A stretch of 64,000 nucleotides of DNA from VAZQ01 sp963821505 (GCA_963821505.1 CAWGEH010000003.1:124001-188000); one strand, 5' to 3'; counted from the first letter of the stretch, positions 1 through 9,371 are shown. Notes: generated from the letters alone by a model not told the origin. Numbers and translations: made by a program.

Positions 1-444
1 CGACGGGTCCCCACGCGGCCGCCCCGGGCAGCGCTGATCGAGGCGAACCCCGATGTGCCTTCGCCCAAGGGGGTCGAAGCCGGGGCCATCGGCCAGACAT
101 ATCGAGACATATGGGCGGACCGTCCGGAGCCGCGCCGGGTTGCGGAGCGCCCGTTCGCCGTGCGCTGTCGCCAGCTCAATTCGCTCGGCCCTGAGGTCGA
201 ACACGTCGCAGGCATGGCACCATCGTGGTCGCCGGGTGACATCTTTTGGAAAAGAATCCGGACGGAGCGTTGCACGCAAGTAACAGCGCGCCAAAATCGG
301 CCAAATTCGTCTGCGACGGTCTCGCCATCTGTTGCGCCGAGCCGTGAATTCAAGTCAGGTTTGAAGTGGACGCGCGCGGGTGGATCTGAACGTGGGGCCC
401 TGCAGTCAATGGCGGCCCCGTTTGAACTTTGGGGAGATGTCCGA
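1..444. other. left edge, no gene supported
   Basis: An open frame runs through this stretch into the next gene. However, it has no recognisable domain and no ribosome site at its first ATG, and the downstream gene has its own clear start at 445. I see no RNA gene or strong hairpin. It probably holds the promoter and leader of the transpeptidase gene. Confidence 0.5.
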
Positions 445-2574
445 ATGAGCGGCCCTCGTTACGACCACATCTTGGCGAGCACGGCTCTGGCGCTGATCCT
501 TGCGGCGCCGTTCGGCACCTTTGCGACCGCGCAAGAGTTCGGCGACTCGTCGGTAGGTCCGACGGCAGTGGTGCCATCGCCGTCAGTGCCGGCCGCGACC
601 GCGCCGGCCGCACAGCCCACGGCCCAAGCGTCTCCCGCTGCTGCGGCCACCACGAGCGAAGCTTCGGCTAACCCGAAGGACGCCGCCGCGCCGTCCGTGG
701 AGCCGGCCAAGCCCGCGACCGAAGCGACCGTGGCGCCGAGCGAAGCCGCGGCGGCCCCGAAAAATGCCGCGCTGCCCGCGGCGCTGGCCAATGCTGCACC
801 CGCGGCCGAGCAGGCCGCCGCCCCCAACGCACCTGCGGCTGGCGCGAACGACGCCGCCACCCCCGCGGCGGCCAATCCCGCGGTCGCCGCCGAGCAGGTG
901 GCAGCGCCCGACCCGATGGCCGCGTTCGATCCCGCCGATCGCGCGGTGGCGGAAAAGATCCGCGACCTGTTCGCGGCCAGCACCGACAAGATCTTCGCCG
1001 GCAAGAAGGAGCGCAGCGCAGCCGAGGCGTTCTACCAGAAGCGCAATTTCGCGCCCCTGTGGCTCGACAAGGGAATCGAGAACGCGCGGGCCAAGACGGT
1101 GGCCGCGCGCCTCAAGGGCGCGGACGCCGACGGCCTCGACATCAACGACTACAAGACGCCGGATTTCGCCGGCTTGAGCCCCGACGCGCAGGCGGAGGCC
1201 GAGCTCAAGCTCGTCCAGTCGGTGCTCACCTATGCCCGCCACGTGCAGGCCGGACGCTTCCCGTACACCCGCGTCAGCCACAATATCGAGCTCGCACAAG
1301 CCCCGCCGGATCCGGCCGAGGTGCTGGCCAAGATCGCGGATGCCGCCGATGCCGGCAAAGCGCTCGATGATTTCAGCCCGCCGCACGAGGCCTACAAGCG
1401 GCTCAAGGCCCGGCTCGCGGAACTGCGCGGCAAGGGAGGCGCGGCCAAGCTCATCGCCGACGGCCCGCTGCTCAAGCTCAACGCCAAGTCCCCGATGGAG
1501 GACCAGCGCGTTCCGCTGCTGCGCGAGAAGCTGGGTCTGGCCGGCGGCGAGGCGTCCGAGCTCAAATACGACGCCAAGGTTGCCGAAGCGGTGAAGAAAT
1601 TCCAGCGCGCCAACGAGCTGCCGGCCACCGGCAACCTCGACGCCAAGACCATCAAGGAGCTGAACGGTCCGCCGCGCGACAAGTCGATCGACATCATCCT
1701 CGCCAACATGGAGCGCTGGCGCTGGTATCCGCGCGACCTCGGCAACGCGCATGTCGTGGTCAATCTGCCGGACTTCACGCTCAAGGTGATGAACAACGGC
1801 GCGCAGGTCTGGACCACGCGGATCGTGATCGGCAAGCCCGACAAGTCGACCCCGCTGCTCAGCGAGACGATGAAATACGTCACCATCAATCCGACCTGGA
1901 ACGTGCCGCCGTCGATCGTCTACGGCGAATATCTGCCGGCGCTGCAGCAGGATCCGACGGTGCTGGAGCGGATGGGCCTGAGGGTCGTGAACAACCGCGA
2001 CGGCAGCGTCCACATCTACCAGCCGCCGGGCGAGGCCAATGCGCTCGGCCGCATCCGCTTCAATTTCCCCAACCGGTTCCTGGTCTACCAGCACGACACG
2101 CCGGACAAGTACCTGTTCGCGCACGATACGCGCGCCTACAGCCACGGCTGCATGCGCGTGCAGGATCCGGCCAAATACGCCGAGGTGCTCTTCAACATCG
2201 CGCGTCCGACCGAGAACTGGACCGCGGACAGGATCAAGCGGATGTTCGGCACCGGCGAACAGGACATCCAGTTGCCGGTCCCGATCTGGGTCCATCTGAC
2301 CTATCAGACCGCCTTCGTCGACGATGCCGGCAAGCTGCAGATGCGCCACGACGTCTACAACATCGACAGCCGCACCGTGGCTGCGATCAAGAGCGAGCGC
2401 GGCATGATCGAGCCGATGCAAGAGCGCAAGCGCGACGAGGAAGTCGCAAGCGCGAGCCACCGCCGGGTCGCCGCTCCGCAACAGCAGCCGCGCGTGTTCT
2501 CGTTCTTCGAATCGCTGTTCGGCGGCGGCCCCGCGCAGGCGCGGCCGGTGCCGCCGCGCCGCGTCACGCGCTGA
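445..2574 (+). CDS. L,D-transpeptidase, YcbB/LdtD type
   Basis: Probable periplasmic enzyme that makes 3-3 cross-links in peptidoglycan or attaches proteins to it. The 709-residue product starts at an ATG preceded by GGGGAG eight bases upstream; the open frame continues further upstream, but a signal-like segment (ILASTALALILAAPFG) sits right after this start. Residues about 30-150 are Ala/Pro-rich, a likely cell-wall-spanning linker. A peptidoglycan-binding-like helix region follows near 370-405, then a YkuD catalytic domain with the signature SHGCMR, the catalytic Cys lying near residue 569. The length and the conserved insertion before the active site fit YcbB better than short YkuD proteins. 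The next gene downstream is a MepK-like peptidase, the same pairing as ldtD-mepK in E. coli. Confidence 0.9.
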   Translation: MSGPRYDHILASTALALILAAPFGTFATAQEFGDSSVGPTAVVPSPSVPAATAPAAQPTAQASPAAAATTSEASANPKDAAAPSVEPAKPATEATVAPSEAAAAPKNAALPAALANAAPAAEQAAAPNAPAAGANDAATPAAANPAVAAEQVAAPDPMAAFDPADRAVAEKIRDLFAASTDKIFAGKKERSAAEAFYQKRNFAPLWLDKGIENARAKTVAARLKGADADGLDINDYKTPDFAGLSPDAQAEAELKLVQSVLTYARHVQAGRFPYTRVSHNIELAQAPPDPAEVLAKIADAADAGKALDDFSPPHEAYKRLKARLAELRGKGGAAKLIADGPLLKLNAKSPMEDQRVPLLREKLGLAGGEASELKYDAKVAEAVKKFQRANELPATGNLDAKTIKELNGPPRDKSIDIILANMERWRWYPRDLGNAHVVVNLPDFTLKVMNNGAQVWTTRIVIGKPDKSTPLLSETMKYVTINPTWNVPPSIVYGEYLPALQQDPTVLERMGLRVVNNRDGSVHIYQPPGEANALGRIRFNFPNRFLVYQHDTPDKYLFAHDTRAYSHGCMRVQDPAKYAEVLFNIARPTENWTADRIKRMFGTGEQDIQLPVPIWVHLTYQTAFVDDAGKLQMRHDVYNIDSRTVAAIKSERGMIEPMQERKRDEEVASASHRRVAAPQQQPRVFSFFESLFGGGPAQARPVPPRRVTR

Positions 2575-2587
2575 TTCATCCGATGTT

Positions 2588-2617
2588 CGAATGCCGCTCG
2601 CCTGCGAGCGGCATTCG
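2588..2617 (+). terminator. hairpin after the transpeptidase gene
   Basis: A perfect 13-bp inverted repeat (arms 2588-2600 and 2605-2617, loop CCTG) begins 13 bases after the stop codon. It lacks a T-run, so it may be a processing or stabilising hairpin rather than a textbook intrinsic terminator. Confidence 0.5.
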
Positions 2618-2846
2618 CCCGGCCTCGACGGCGCGCGAGGAATCTTTACGGCACGGTTAACCGCGGCAAGTTTTTGCCATAGTCGCCTGTCACGCTTCCG
2701 GTATCGGGGGGGACGGGTGCGCTAATGTCGCGTTAACCCTTCCCTAATTAGCAGTGCGTCAGCCGTCTTCGTTGCGGTCACCGGCCGCGGCGAATGCCGG
2801 AGCTTGTCGGCCGCGGCGAATGCCGCGGACGCAGAGCGTTGGCGCA

Positions 2847-4526
2847 ATGGATATGGGTTGGCACGTGACGGTCAAAGCCGCGCACACGAATCTATTGTCC
2901 CTGCGTTCAGCCCGGGCGGGCTATTGCTGCAGCATCGCCGCGCTTCTGTTCTTCTTCGGCTCCGAGAGCCTGCAGAACGCCACGGCCGAGGGCGAGACGC
3001 GGACCATCTCCTTCCATCACATTCACACCGGCGAAGACCTGACGATCACCTACAAGGTTAACGGCCGGTACGACGACGAGGCGCTCAACAAGATCAACAA
3101 CGAGCTGCGCGACTGGCGGGAATCCGAAACGATCAAGATGGATCCCCATCTGATCGATCTGCTGTGGGAGGTTCACCGCGAGGTCGGCGCCAAAGGGCCG
3201 ATCTGGGTGGTCTGCGGCTACCGCTCGCCGGAAACCAATTCCATGCTGCGCCGGCGTTCGAGCGGCGTCGCCAAGTTCAGCCAGCACATGCTCGGCAAGG
3301 CGGTGGACTTCTACATCCCCGGCGTAACGCTTGAAGACCTGCGCGCAGCCGGGCTGCGCGCGCAACGCGGCGGCGTCGGCTATTATCCGACCTCGGGAGC
3401 GCCGTTCGTGCATCTGGATACGGGCAGCGTGCGGCATTGGCCGCGCATGCCGGAGGCGCAGCTCGCGAGCGTGCTGGCGAAGGGACGGCTCGGCAGCACA
3501 CTCGCCTCCGACGGCAAGGGCACCGCGGTGGCGCAAGCGGAGCGCAGCCGCCAGCCCAGCTTCTTCCTGGCGAGGCTCTTCGGCGGCGGAAAGGACGAGG
3601 AGGAGGACGCGCAGACCGCGGCCGCGCCGGCGCCAGCCGCGGCGAAAGCCGGCGCAACGTCGCGCACCGGCGAGTCGCGCGTGGCGAAGGCGGCTGCGGT
3701 CGCAAGCGCGGCGTCAACGCGCGGCGAGAAAACCGCGGCAGTGCCGTTCCCACAGGCAAAACCGGCCAAGCCCGAGACTTATCAGGTCGCGTCCGCGGAT
3801 TCGCGGCCGATCGCCAAGGTGGCCGACAGGTACCAGGTCGCCTCCGCCGCTTCGGAAAGCATCCCCGCGCCGGCACGTCCCACCCGCGCTGCGATCGTGG
3901 TCGCGCAGGCCGACATGCCGGTGAACGACATCCTCAACGCGCGCGGCTATTGGCAGGGGCTGCCAACCGCCGAGCCGGCCGAGACGCCGCCCGTCGGCGC
4001 CGCGCGCGCAACTCCGCGCCAGGCCGCCGCTGCCGAGCCGGCGGCGAGCGCCACCCCTTGGCCGCTGGCCGACCGCGCGAGCGACCCGATACCCAATGCT
4101 CTCGCCTATGCGGCGCAGCCCACGCCGATCGCCGCCGCCCGTGCGGTTCCGATGGGCGTTGCAAAGTCCCGGGCCGTGTCCGCCGCCCCGGCGGAAACCA
4201 CCGTCGCGGTCAAGCGCAGCGACAACCCGCCGTCGGTCATGCCACCCAAGGCCAAGATCGCGAGCGTGGTGCGCGTGGGTGATCACTTCAACGATCCGTG
4301 GATGCGGGCCATGATCGTGAGCCCGAGCGCGCAGAGCTTCCTGAAAACCACCGTGCTCGGCGTCCCGGACTTCCGCAATCTGCGTCTGTTCATGCAAAAG
4401 CCGGCCTCCACGATGGTGCTGACGTTCTCGAACGATCCGCATCACGGCATGACCAGCGAACGATTCGACGGCAGCGCGGTGGTCTTCCTCTCGACCGCCA
4501 CCTTCAGCACGGCATCGCTGCGATAA
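2847..4526 (+). CDS. DUF882 / MepK-like M15 peptidase with long Ala-rich C-terminal extension
   Basis: Likely exported murein endopeptidase of the DUF882 (YcbK/MepK, M15-like) family, which cleaves peptidoglycan cross-links. The 559-residue product has a hydrophobic segment near residues 28-45, then the family core: GYRSPETN near 130, SQHMLGKAVDF near 145-155 and a FVHLDTG motif near 187-193, carrying the zinc-ligand His/Asp/His pattern. Family members are usually under 250 residues. Here residues about 215-480 are a low-complexity Ala/Pro/Lys tail, followed by a better-ordered C-terminal segment of about 90 residues that I do not recognise. The start at 2847 was chosen because the open frame upstream is unlike coding sequence; the ATG six bases later is an alternative. 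It lies next to the L,D-transpeptidase gene, whose 3-3 bonds MepK enzymes cut. Confidence 0.8.
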   Translation: MDMGWHVTVKAAHTNLLSLRSARAGYCCSIAALLFFFGSESLQNATAEGETRTISFHHIHTGEDLTITYKVNGRYDDEALNKINNELRDWRESETIKMDPHLIDLLWEVHREVGAKGPIWVVCGYRSPETNSMLRRRSSGVAKFSQHMLGKAVDFYIPGVTLEDLRAAGLRAQRGGVGYYPTSGAPFVHLDTGSVRHWPRMPEAQLASVLAKGRLGSTLASDGKGTAVAQAERSRQPSFFLARLFGGGKDEEEDAQTAAAPAPAAAKAGATSRTGESRVAKAAAVASAASTRGEKTAAVPFPQAKPAKPETYQVASADSRPIAKVADRYQVASAASESIPAPARPTRAAIVVAQADMPVNDILNARGYWQGLPTAEPAETPPVGAARATPRQAAAAEPAASATPWPLADRASDPIPNALAYAAQPTPIAAARAVPMGVAKSRAVSAAPAETTVAVKRSDNPPSVMPPKAKIASVVRVGDHFNDPWMRAMIVSPSAQSFLKTTVLGVPDFRNLRLFMQKPASTMVLTFSNDPHHGMTSERFDGSAVVFLSTATFSTASLR

Positions 4527-4566
4527 TTCCGTTTCCCATCATCGGGGGGGATCGAGGGGGGCGTGG

Positions 4567-4598
4567 CGCCGCAAGTGGGGGAAACCCGACTTGCGGCG
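4567..4598 (+). terminator. hairpin after the DUF882 gene
   Basis: Inverted repeat of 10 bp (4567-4576 and 4589-4598) with GGG/CCC able to extend the stem inside the loop, followed by GCTTTAG. Probable transcription end for the peptidase gene, though it could equally be one of the dispersed palindromes that follow. Confidence 0.4.
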
Positions 4599-4800
4599 CA
4601 GCGCTTTAGGGCATCGCTAAGAGCTGCAGACCTCGGGACAGATCGTGCCAATCGCAGGCGCAGTCGTTGCGTTCGACGCGCGGCGGCGGCGAGTCGGTTC
4701 TCCGCTTCGCCGCGACGCTTTGGCGCCGAAGCCACGACCCCGAGGATTAGAGCTGTTTCCGCTGGTGTTGAATCGATTCGCCGTCATTGCGGGGCGCGCC

Positions 4801-4915
4801 ACCCAAGTCGGCTTTAGCCCGACTTGGGTACCAGTAGAAGCGATCTCGGGTAAACCCGAGATCGGTGGCGCGAACCCGGAATCCATAATCACAGGCTGTT
4901 GTCCTGGATTCCGGG
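4801..4915. repeat. three consecutive palindromes, intergenic repeat cluster
   Basis: Three perfect inverted repeats sit head to tail: 4801-4811 with 4819-4829 (11 bp), 4841-4850 with 4855-4864 (10 bp, TAAA loop), and 4875-4885 with 4905-4915 (11 bp, arm CCCGGAATCCA). The GGATTCCGGG arm resembles short palindromes scattered between genes in Bradyrhizobium-like genomes. The gap 4527-4990 holds no gene I can support. Confidence 0.7.
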
Positions 4916-4990
4916 CTACCTCGCTGCGCTCGGCGCGACTCACGTGGAAAGTGCGCTAGCGTCTCTTCCCCGCCGGTCCGTCACCCGACT

Positions 4991-5263
4991 TCAGTTGAGC
5001 ATGCCGAGGGCATGCATGTAGGTCTCGAGGATCGTCTCCTGCTCGCGCCGTTCATCGGCATCCTGCTTGCGCATGCGCACGATGGTGCGCAGCGCCTTGA
5101 TGTCGAAGCCGTTACCCTTGGCTTCGGCATAGACGTCCCGGATGTCGTCGGCGATCGCCTTCTTCTCTTCTTCCAGCCGCTCGATGCGTTCGACGAACGC
5201 TTTCAGATGATCCTTTGCAAAGCGCGCGGCGGGCTGTTCGTTTGCGGCAGCGGCAGTAGCCAT
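4991..5263 (-). CDS. gapR: GapR family DNA-binding protein (DUF2312)
   Basis: A 90-residue DUF2312 protein. In Caulobacter GapR binds overtwisted AT-rich DNA, follows the replication fork and helps topoisomerases. The sequence shows the family pattern: a short Ala-rich N-terminus, a long charged coiled-coil helix (about residues 20-45, AFVERIERLEEEKKAIADDI), then the AKGNGFDIKALRTIVRMRK segment and a C-terminal helix ending at residue 90. Length and order match the family closely. It is followed in the same direction (reading the minus strand) by no close partner, so it is probably a single-gene unit. Confidence 0.93.
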   Translation of the reverse strand: MATAAAANEQPAARFAKDHLKAFVERIERLEEEKKAIADDIRDVYAEAKGNGFDIKALRTIVRMRKQDADERREQETILETYMHALGMLN

Positions 5264-5372
5264 TGAACCCTCCTCCAGCGACTCGAACGAGCGCAGGGAA
5301 GAGGTTTCAGAAGCGCGCGCGCCAAGGTCAAGGCGAGAGGCCAGTCATCCCCGGAGTACACAGGCGATAAAT

Positions 5373-5690
5373 TTAGTGCTTGTGCCCGGCCTTTTCGAAT
5401 GCAGCCTGCTGGTCCTTGGGAGCTTCCTTCTGGTGCTTGGCTTTCCATTCTTCGTAGGGCATGCCGTAGATCGTCGCGCGGCTCTCGTCCCGCGACATCG
5501 GAACGCCACGGGCATCGGCCGCTTCCTTCATCCAATTCGACAGGCAATTGCGGCAGAAGCCCGCGAGATTCATCAGATCGATGTTCTGGACATCGGTGCG
5601 CGCGCGCAAATGCTCGATCAGGCGCCGGAACGCGGCGGCCTCGAGCTCAATACGGGTCCTGTCGTCAAGCGTCTTGTCCTGAAGCGTCAT
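5373..5690 (-). CDS. DUF1244 family protein
   Basis: Small soluble protein of 105 residues matching the DUF1244 family of alphaproteobacteria, whose function is not established. The conserved core is visible: LMNLAGFCRNCLSNWMKEAA with two cysteines in a CRNC arrangement near residues 48-51, then YGMPYEEWKAKHQ. I start it at the ATG at 5690 because AGGAG lies about ten bases upstream; the open frame extends 23 codons further without family similarity. The family has a paired-helix fold and is often found beside housekeeping genes; nothing here narrows its role. Confidence 0.85.
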   Translation of the reverse strand: MTLQDKTLDDRTRIELEAAAFRRLIEHLRARTDVQNIDLMNLAGFCRNCLSNWMKEAADARGVPMSRDESRATIYGMPYEEWKAKHQKEAPKDQQAAFEKAGHKH

Positions 5691-5951
5691 GGGCGCGTGC
5701 TCCTCTCGCTCAAACGGTACGAACCGGGACCGTCGAGACTTTCGGCCCCCGCCATGCAAATAGGATAGTGACGCAAGCAGTCACTTTCCAGCACGAGGCC
5801 GCCGCCAACGGCACAAGGCGGATCGGTGCCCCGCCCTCATCACGCGCAGCGCTGAGTTGTTTGCGAGCGAAATGGCGAATCAGATGCAACGCAGACCATC
5901 CGGAACCTGGCCTCTCCGCCGCGATTGTCCCGGCGCATTCGGGTGCATCCC

Positions 5952-7244
5952 TTGACCACCTCGCCCCGCGCCTTTCTCGAACGCCTGTTCCACACGGCAG
6001 TGGCCGCCGCGCACCCCGCGAGCTGCCTGCCGGCGCACTTGCCCCCGGCCCCACCGTCCGGACGCCTGCTGATCCTGGCCGCCGGCAAGGCCGCCGGTTC
6101 CATGGCCGAGGCCGCCGAACGCTTCTATCTCGACCAGCGGGGCGTGCCGGAGAGCCGAGTGCGCGGCCTGGCGGTCACCCGTCACGGCTACGGCCGGCCG
6201 ACGCGCCTGGTGCGCGTGGTCGAGGCGGGACACCCCGTACCCGACGCGGCCGGTCTGGCCGCAACCCGTGAAACGCTCGATCTGGCCGATTCCGCCGGCG
6301 CCGATGACCTGGTGGTGGTGCTCATTTCCGGCGGCGCCTCGGCCAACTGGACCGCGCCCGCCGCCGGGATTGCGCTCGCGGAAAAGCAGGCCGTGACGCG
6401 TGCCCTCCTGGCCTCGGGCGCCTCGATCGCCGAGATCAATGCCGTGCGAAAGCACCTCTCCCGGATCAAGGGTGGGCGGCTTGCCGAGCACGCGCATCCC
6501 GCACGCGTCGTCGCGGTGGGTATTTCCGACGTGCCCGGCGACGACCCGGCGGTGATCGGGTCGGGACCCACCGTGCCCGATGCGACCACTCTTGCCGACG
6601 CCCGCGCCATTGTGGCGAACTATCGGCTCGAACTGCCGCGGTCGGTCACGCGGGCGCTCGCCGACCCTGCGAACGAGACGCCGAAACCCGGCGATCCGAT
6701 CTTCGCCACCACGTCGTTTACGCTGGCGATGCGGCCCGCCGAGGTCTTCCGCATCGTGGAGAACGCCGTGCGCGCCGCCGGCTTCGACTGCATCGTGCTC
6801 GGCACCTCGCTCGAGGGCGAGGCGCGGGACGTCGCTGCCGCCCAGGCACGGCTTGCGCGCGATCTGGCAGCACAGCGGCGCCGCGCCGTCATCCTCTCCG
6901 GGGGTGAGCTTACCGTCACGCTGCGCGGCAAAGGTCGCGGCGGCCCCAACCAGGAATACGCGCTGGCGCTGGCGCTGGCGTTGGCGGGGACGAAGAGCAT
7001 CGCTGCGCTGGCCGGCGACACCGACGGCACCGATGGTGGCGCCGGGCGGCCGGAGGACCCGGCGGGCGCCTTCATCGATCCGACCACCCTCCTTCGCGCC
7101 GGCCGCCGCGGCCTCGATCCGGCCGCCTTTCTTGACGACAACAATTCGACGGAATTCTTCGAGAAACTTGGCGATCTGCTGAAGCCCGGGCCGACGCTCA
7201 CCAACGTGAACGACTTCCGGGCCATCCTCGTTGACAGTGATTGA
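5952..7244 (+). CDS. glycerate 2-kinase / MOFRL family (TtuD, GckA)
   Basis: Likely phosphorylates D-glycerate to 2-phosphoglycerate; family members were formerly called hydroxypyruvate reductase (TtuD). About 430 residues. The N-terminal DUF4147 domain (residues 1-235) has GRLLILAAGKAAGSMAEAAE near 40 and LISGGASANW near 125. The C-terminal MOFRL domain has RAVILSGGELTVTLRG near 310 and GDTDGTDG near 355, which bind substrate and nucleotide. The start is uncertain: TTG at 5952 gives the family-typical start TTSPRAFLERLF, with GTG 5943 and TTG 5925 as in-frame alternatives and no clear ribosome site for any. The product 2-phosphoglycerate leads into lower glycolysis, and pyruvate kinase is encoded two genes downstream. 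Confidence 0.88.
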   Translation: MTTSPRAFLERLFHTAVAAAHPASCLPAHLPPAPPSGRLLILAAGKAAGSMAEAAERFYLDQRGVPESRVRGLAVTRHGYGRPTRLVRVVEAGHPVPDAAGLAATRETLDLADSAGADDLVVVLISGGASANWTAPAAGIALAEKQAVTRALLASGASIAEINAVRKHLSRIKGGRLAEHAHPARVVAVGISDVPGDDPAVIGSGPTVPDATTLADARAIVANYRLELPRSVTRALADPANETPKPGDPIFATTSFTLAMRPAEVFRIVENAVRAAGFDCIVLGTSLEGEARDVAAAQARLARDLAAQRRRAVILSGGELTVTLRGKGRGGPNQEYALALALALAGTKSIAALAGDTDGTDGGAGRPEDPAGAFIDPTTLLRAGRRGLDPAAFLDDNNSTEFFEKLGDLLKPGPTLTNVNDFRAILVDSD

Positions 7245-7298
7245 CGGTTCGCGCGATATCGCTGCTCGGACCGTCGGGCGGGCTGGAATGCGGGCGGG

Positions 7299-7868
7299 AT
7301 GAAATACCGGCATACGAGCACTGGAATCCGGCGCTGCCGCTTGCCCTGCAGGGCGCGCGCGCTCGTCGGCGGGGCGCTGGTCGCGGCTGCCTGCGCGTTG
7401 AGCGCCGCTCCGGCCAAGGCCGATTTCCGTCTCTGCAACAATACCGGCAACCGGGTCGGCATCGCGGTCGGCTACAAGGAGAACGAAGGCTGGACCACCG
7501 AGGGCTGGTGGAACATCTCCGCCCGCAGCTGCGAGACGGTGCTGCGGGGCTCGCTCGTCGCCCGCTTCTATTACATCTACGCCGTCGACTACGATCGCGG
7601 CGGTGAATGGTCCGGCCAGGCCTTCATGTGCACGCGGGAAAAGGAATTCACCATTCGCGGCACCGACGATTGTCTCGCGCGCGGTTACGACCGCACCGGC
7701 TTTTTCGAGGTCGATACCGGCGACCAGCCGTCGTGGACCGTCCAGCTCACCGAGTCGGCCGACCAGGCGCCCATGCAGCCCCTGCAATCGCGCGTTCCCA
7801 TGCTGCAGACCCCGCCGGCCGCCGGCCGGCCAGCCGCACCGACTTCGCCGTCCCGAAGCCGCAACTGA
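7299..7868 (+). CDS. DUF1036 secreted protein
   Basis: A 189-residue exported protein of the DUF1036 family; function unknown. It has a signal peptide (residues 1-41, LVGGALVAAACALSAAPAKA) and a mature core starting DFRLCNNTGNRVGIAVGYK, followed by WTTEGWWNI, four cysteines in total and a GEWSGQAFMC segment. The C-terminus is Pro/Ala-rich. Its TGA overlaps the pyruvate kinase ATG by one base (TGATG), so the two genes are probably translated from one message. This arrangement with pyk is common in Hyphomicrobiales, but no functional link is known. Confidence 0.85.
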   Translation: MKYRHTSTGIRRCRLPCRARALVGGALVAAACALSAAPAKADFRLCNNTGNRVGIAVGYKENEGWTTEGWWNISARSCETVLRGSLVARFYYIYAVDYDRGGEWSGQAFMCTREKEFTIRGTDDCLARGYDRTGFFEVDTGDQPSWTVQLTESADQAPMQPLQSRVPMLQTPPAAGRPAAPTSPSRSRN

Positions 7869-9307
7869 TGCGACGTCTGCGCCGGACCAAGATCGTCGCC
7901 ACCCTCGGCCCCGCGTCCTCAGACCGAAGCGTCATCGCCAGCCTGTTCGAGGCCGGCGCCGACGTCTTCCGCATCAATATGAGTCATACCAGCCACGAGC
8001 GCATGCGCGAACTCGTTGCAACGATTCGCGCGGTGGAAACCGAGTGCGGCCGGCCGATCGGGATTCTGGTCGATCTGCAGGGCCCCAAGCTCAGGGTCGG
8101 CAGCTTCGCAGCCAATTCCGCCCTGCTCACAAAGGGCGACGCTTTCGTGCTCGATTCGGATCCGACGCCGGGCGATGCCCGCCGCGTGTACCTGCCGCAC
8201 CCCGAAATCTTCGCCGCCATCGCGCCCGGCCATACGCTCCTGCTCGACGACGGCAAGGTGCGGCTCGTCGCCGTCGAGACCGACAAGGAGCGCATTCTCA
8301 CGCGCGTGGAGGTCGGCGGCAAACTATCCGACCGCAAAGGCGTGAGTCTGCCCGACACTATGGTGCCGTTTTCGGCGCTGACGGAGAAGGACCGTTCCGA
8401 CCTCGACGCGGCGCTCGACACCGGCATCGACTGGGTCGCGCTCTCGTTCATCCAGCGGCCGGAAGACATCGCCGAGGCGAAGAAGATCACGCGCGGCCGC
8501 GCCGCCGTCATGGCCAAGATCGAGAAACCGCAAGCCGTGCATCGGCTCGGCGAGATCATCGATCTCGCCGATGCGCTGATGGTGGCGCGCGGCGATCTCG
8601 GCGTGGAGCTGCCGCTCGAGAAAGTGCCGGGCCTGCAGAAGCAGATGACGCGCACGGCCCGGCGCGCCGGCAAGCCGGTGGTGGTCGCGACCCAGATGCT
8701 CGAGTCCATGATCGCGAGCCCCGTGCCGACCCGCGCCGAGGTATCGGACGTCTCGACCGCCATCTTCGAAGGAGCAGACGCCATCATGTTGTCGGCTGAA
8801 TCGGCGGCCGGGCAATATCCGGTCGAGGCGGTCGCCACCATGAACCGCATCGCCGAGGAGGTCGAACGCGACCCGTTCTATCGCACCATCATCCATGCCC
8901 AGCGGACCGAGCCCGAGGCGACCGGCGCCGACGCCATTGCCGCGGCGGCGCGGCAGATCGCGGAGACGCTCGAACTCTCCGCCATCGTCAGCTGGACGAG
9001 CTCAGGCTCGACCGGATTGCGGGTGGCGCGCGAGCGGCCCACATCGCCCATCGTCGCGATCTCCCCCAGGGTCTCGACCGGCCGCCGGCTGTCGCTCGTT
9101 TGGGGCGTGCACTGCATCGTGGCGGAGGACGCCCACGATCTCGACGATATGGTGGAGCGTGCCTGCCGGCTCGCCTGCAGGGACGGATTCGCCAAGGCGG
9201 GTCAGCGCGTCATCATCGTCGCCGGCGTCCCGCTCGGCACCCCGGGCGCGACCAACATGCTGCGTATTGCGTTTGTCGGGGCCGAGACGGCGAGGGAGGG
9301 CGGATGA
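7868..9307 (+). CDS. pyk: pyruvate kinase
   Basis: Converts phosphoenolpyruvate and ADP to pyruvate and ATP in the cytoplasm, the last step of glycolysis. 479 residues, normal length. Signatures: RTKIVATLGPAS at the N-terminus, DVFRINMSH near residue 32, VDLQGPKLR near 70, the active-site segment VMAKIEKPQA near 213-222, MVARGDLGVE near 238-247 and KPVVVATQMLESM near 265-280. The C-terminal domain (about 345-475) is present. The start at 7868 overlaps the DUF1036 stop. The open frame extends upstream into DUF1036 in another frame but has no pyruvate kinase similarity there. Confidence 0.95.
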   Translation: MRRLRRTKIVATLGPASSDRSVIASLFEAGADVFRINMSHTSHERMRELVATIRAVETECGRPIGILVDLQGPKLRVGSFAANSALLTKGDAFVLDSDPTPGDARRVYLPHPEIFAAIAPGHTLLLDDGKVRLVAVETDKERILTRVEVGGKLSDRKGVSLPDTMVPFSALTEKDRSDLDAALDTGIDWVALSFIQRPEDIAEAKKITRGRAAVMAKIEKPQAVHRLGEIIDLADALMVARGDLGVELPLEKVPGLQKQMTRTARRAGKPVVVATQMLESMIASPVPTRAEVSDVSTAIFEGADAIMLSAESAAGQYPVEAVATMNRIAEEVERDPFYRTIIHAQRTEPEATGADAIAAAARQIAETLELSAIVSWTSSGSTGLRVARERPTSPIVAISPRVSTGRRLSLVWGVHCIVAEDAHDLDDMVERACRLACRDGFAKAGQRVIIVAGVPLGTPGATNMLRIAFVGAETAREGG

Positions 9308-9313
9308 CGGAGG

Positions 9314-9361
9314 ACGGACGACAGAGGACAGATCGATACTTGTCCGTCCTCTGTCGTCCGT
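9314..9361. terminator. bidirectional hairpin between pyk and the TPR gene
   Basis: A perfect 15-bp inverted repeat (9314-9328 and 9347-9361) lies exactly between two convergent stop codons. Its position suggests transcription ends here from both sides, although no T-run is present. Confidence 0.6.
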
Positions 9362-9371
9362 CTTCCCGTCC

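Noticed and set aside
583..2481. Long open frame of 632 codons opposite the transpeptidase gene
   Set aside because: It mirrors the high-GC third-codon bias of the real gene, is His/Arg/Val-rich and has no domain.
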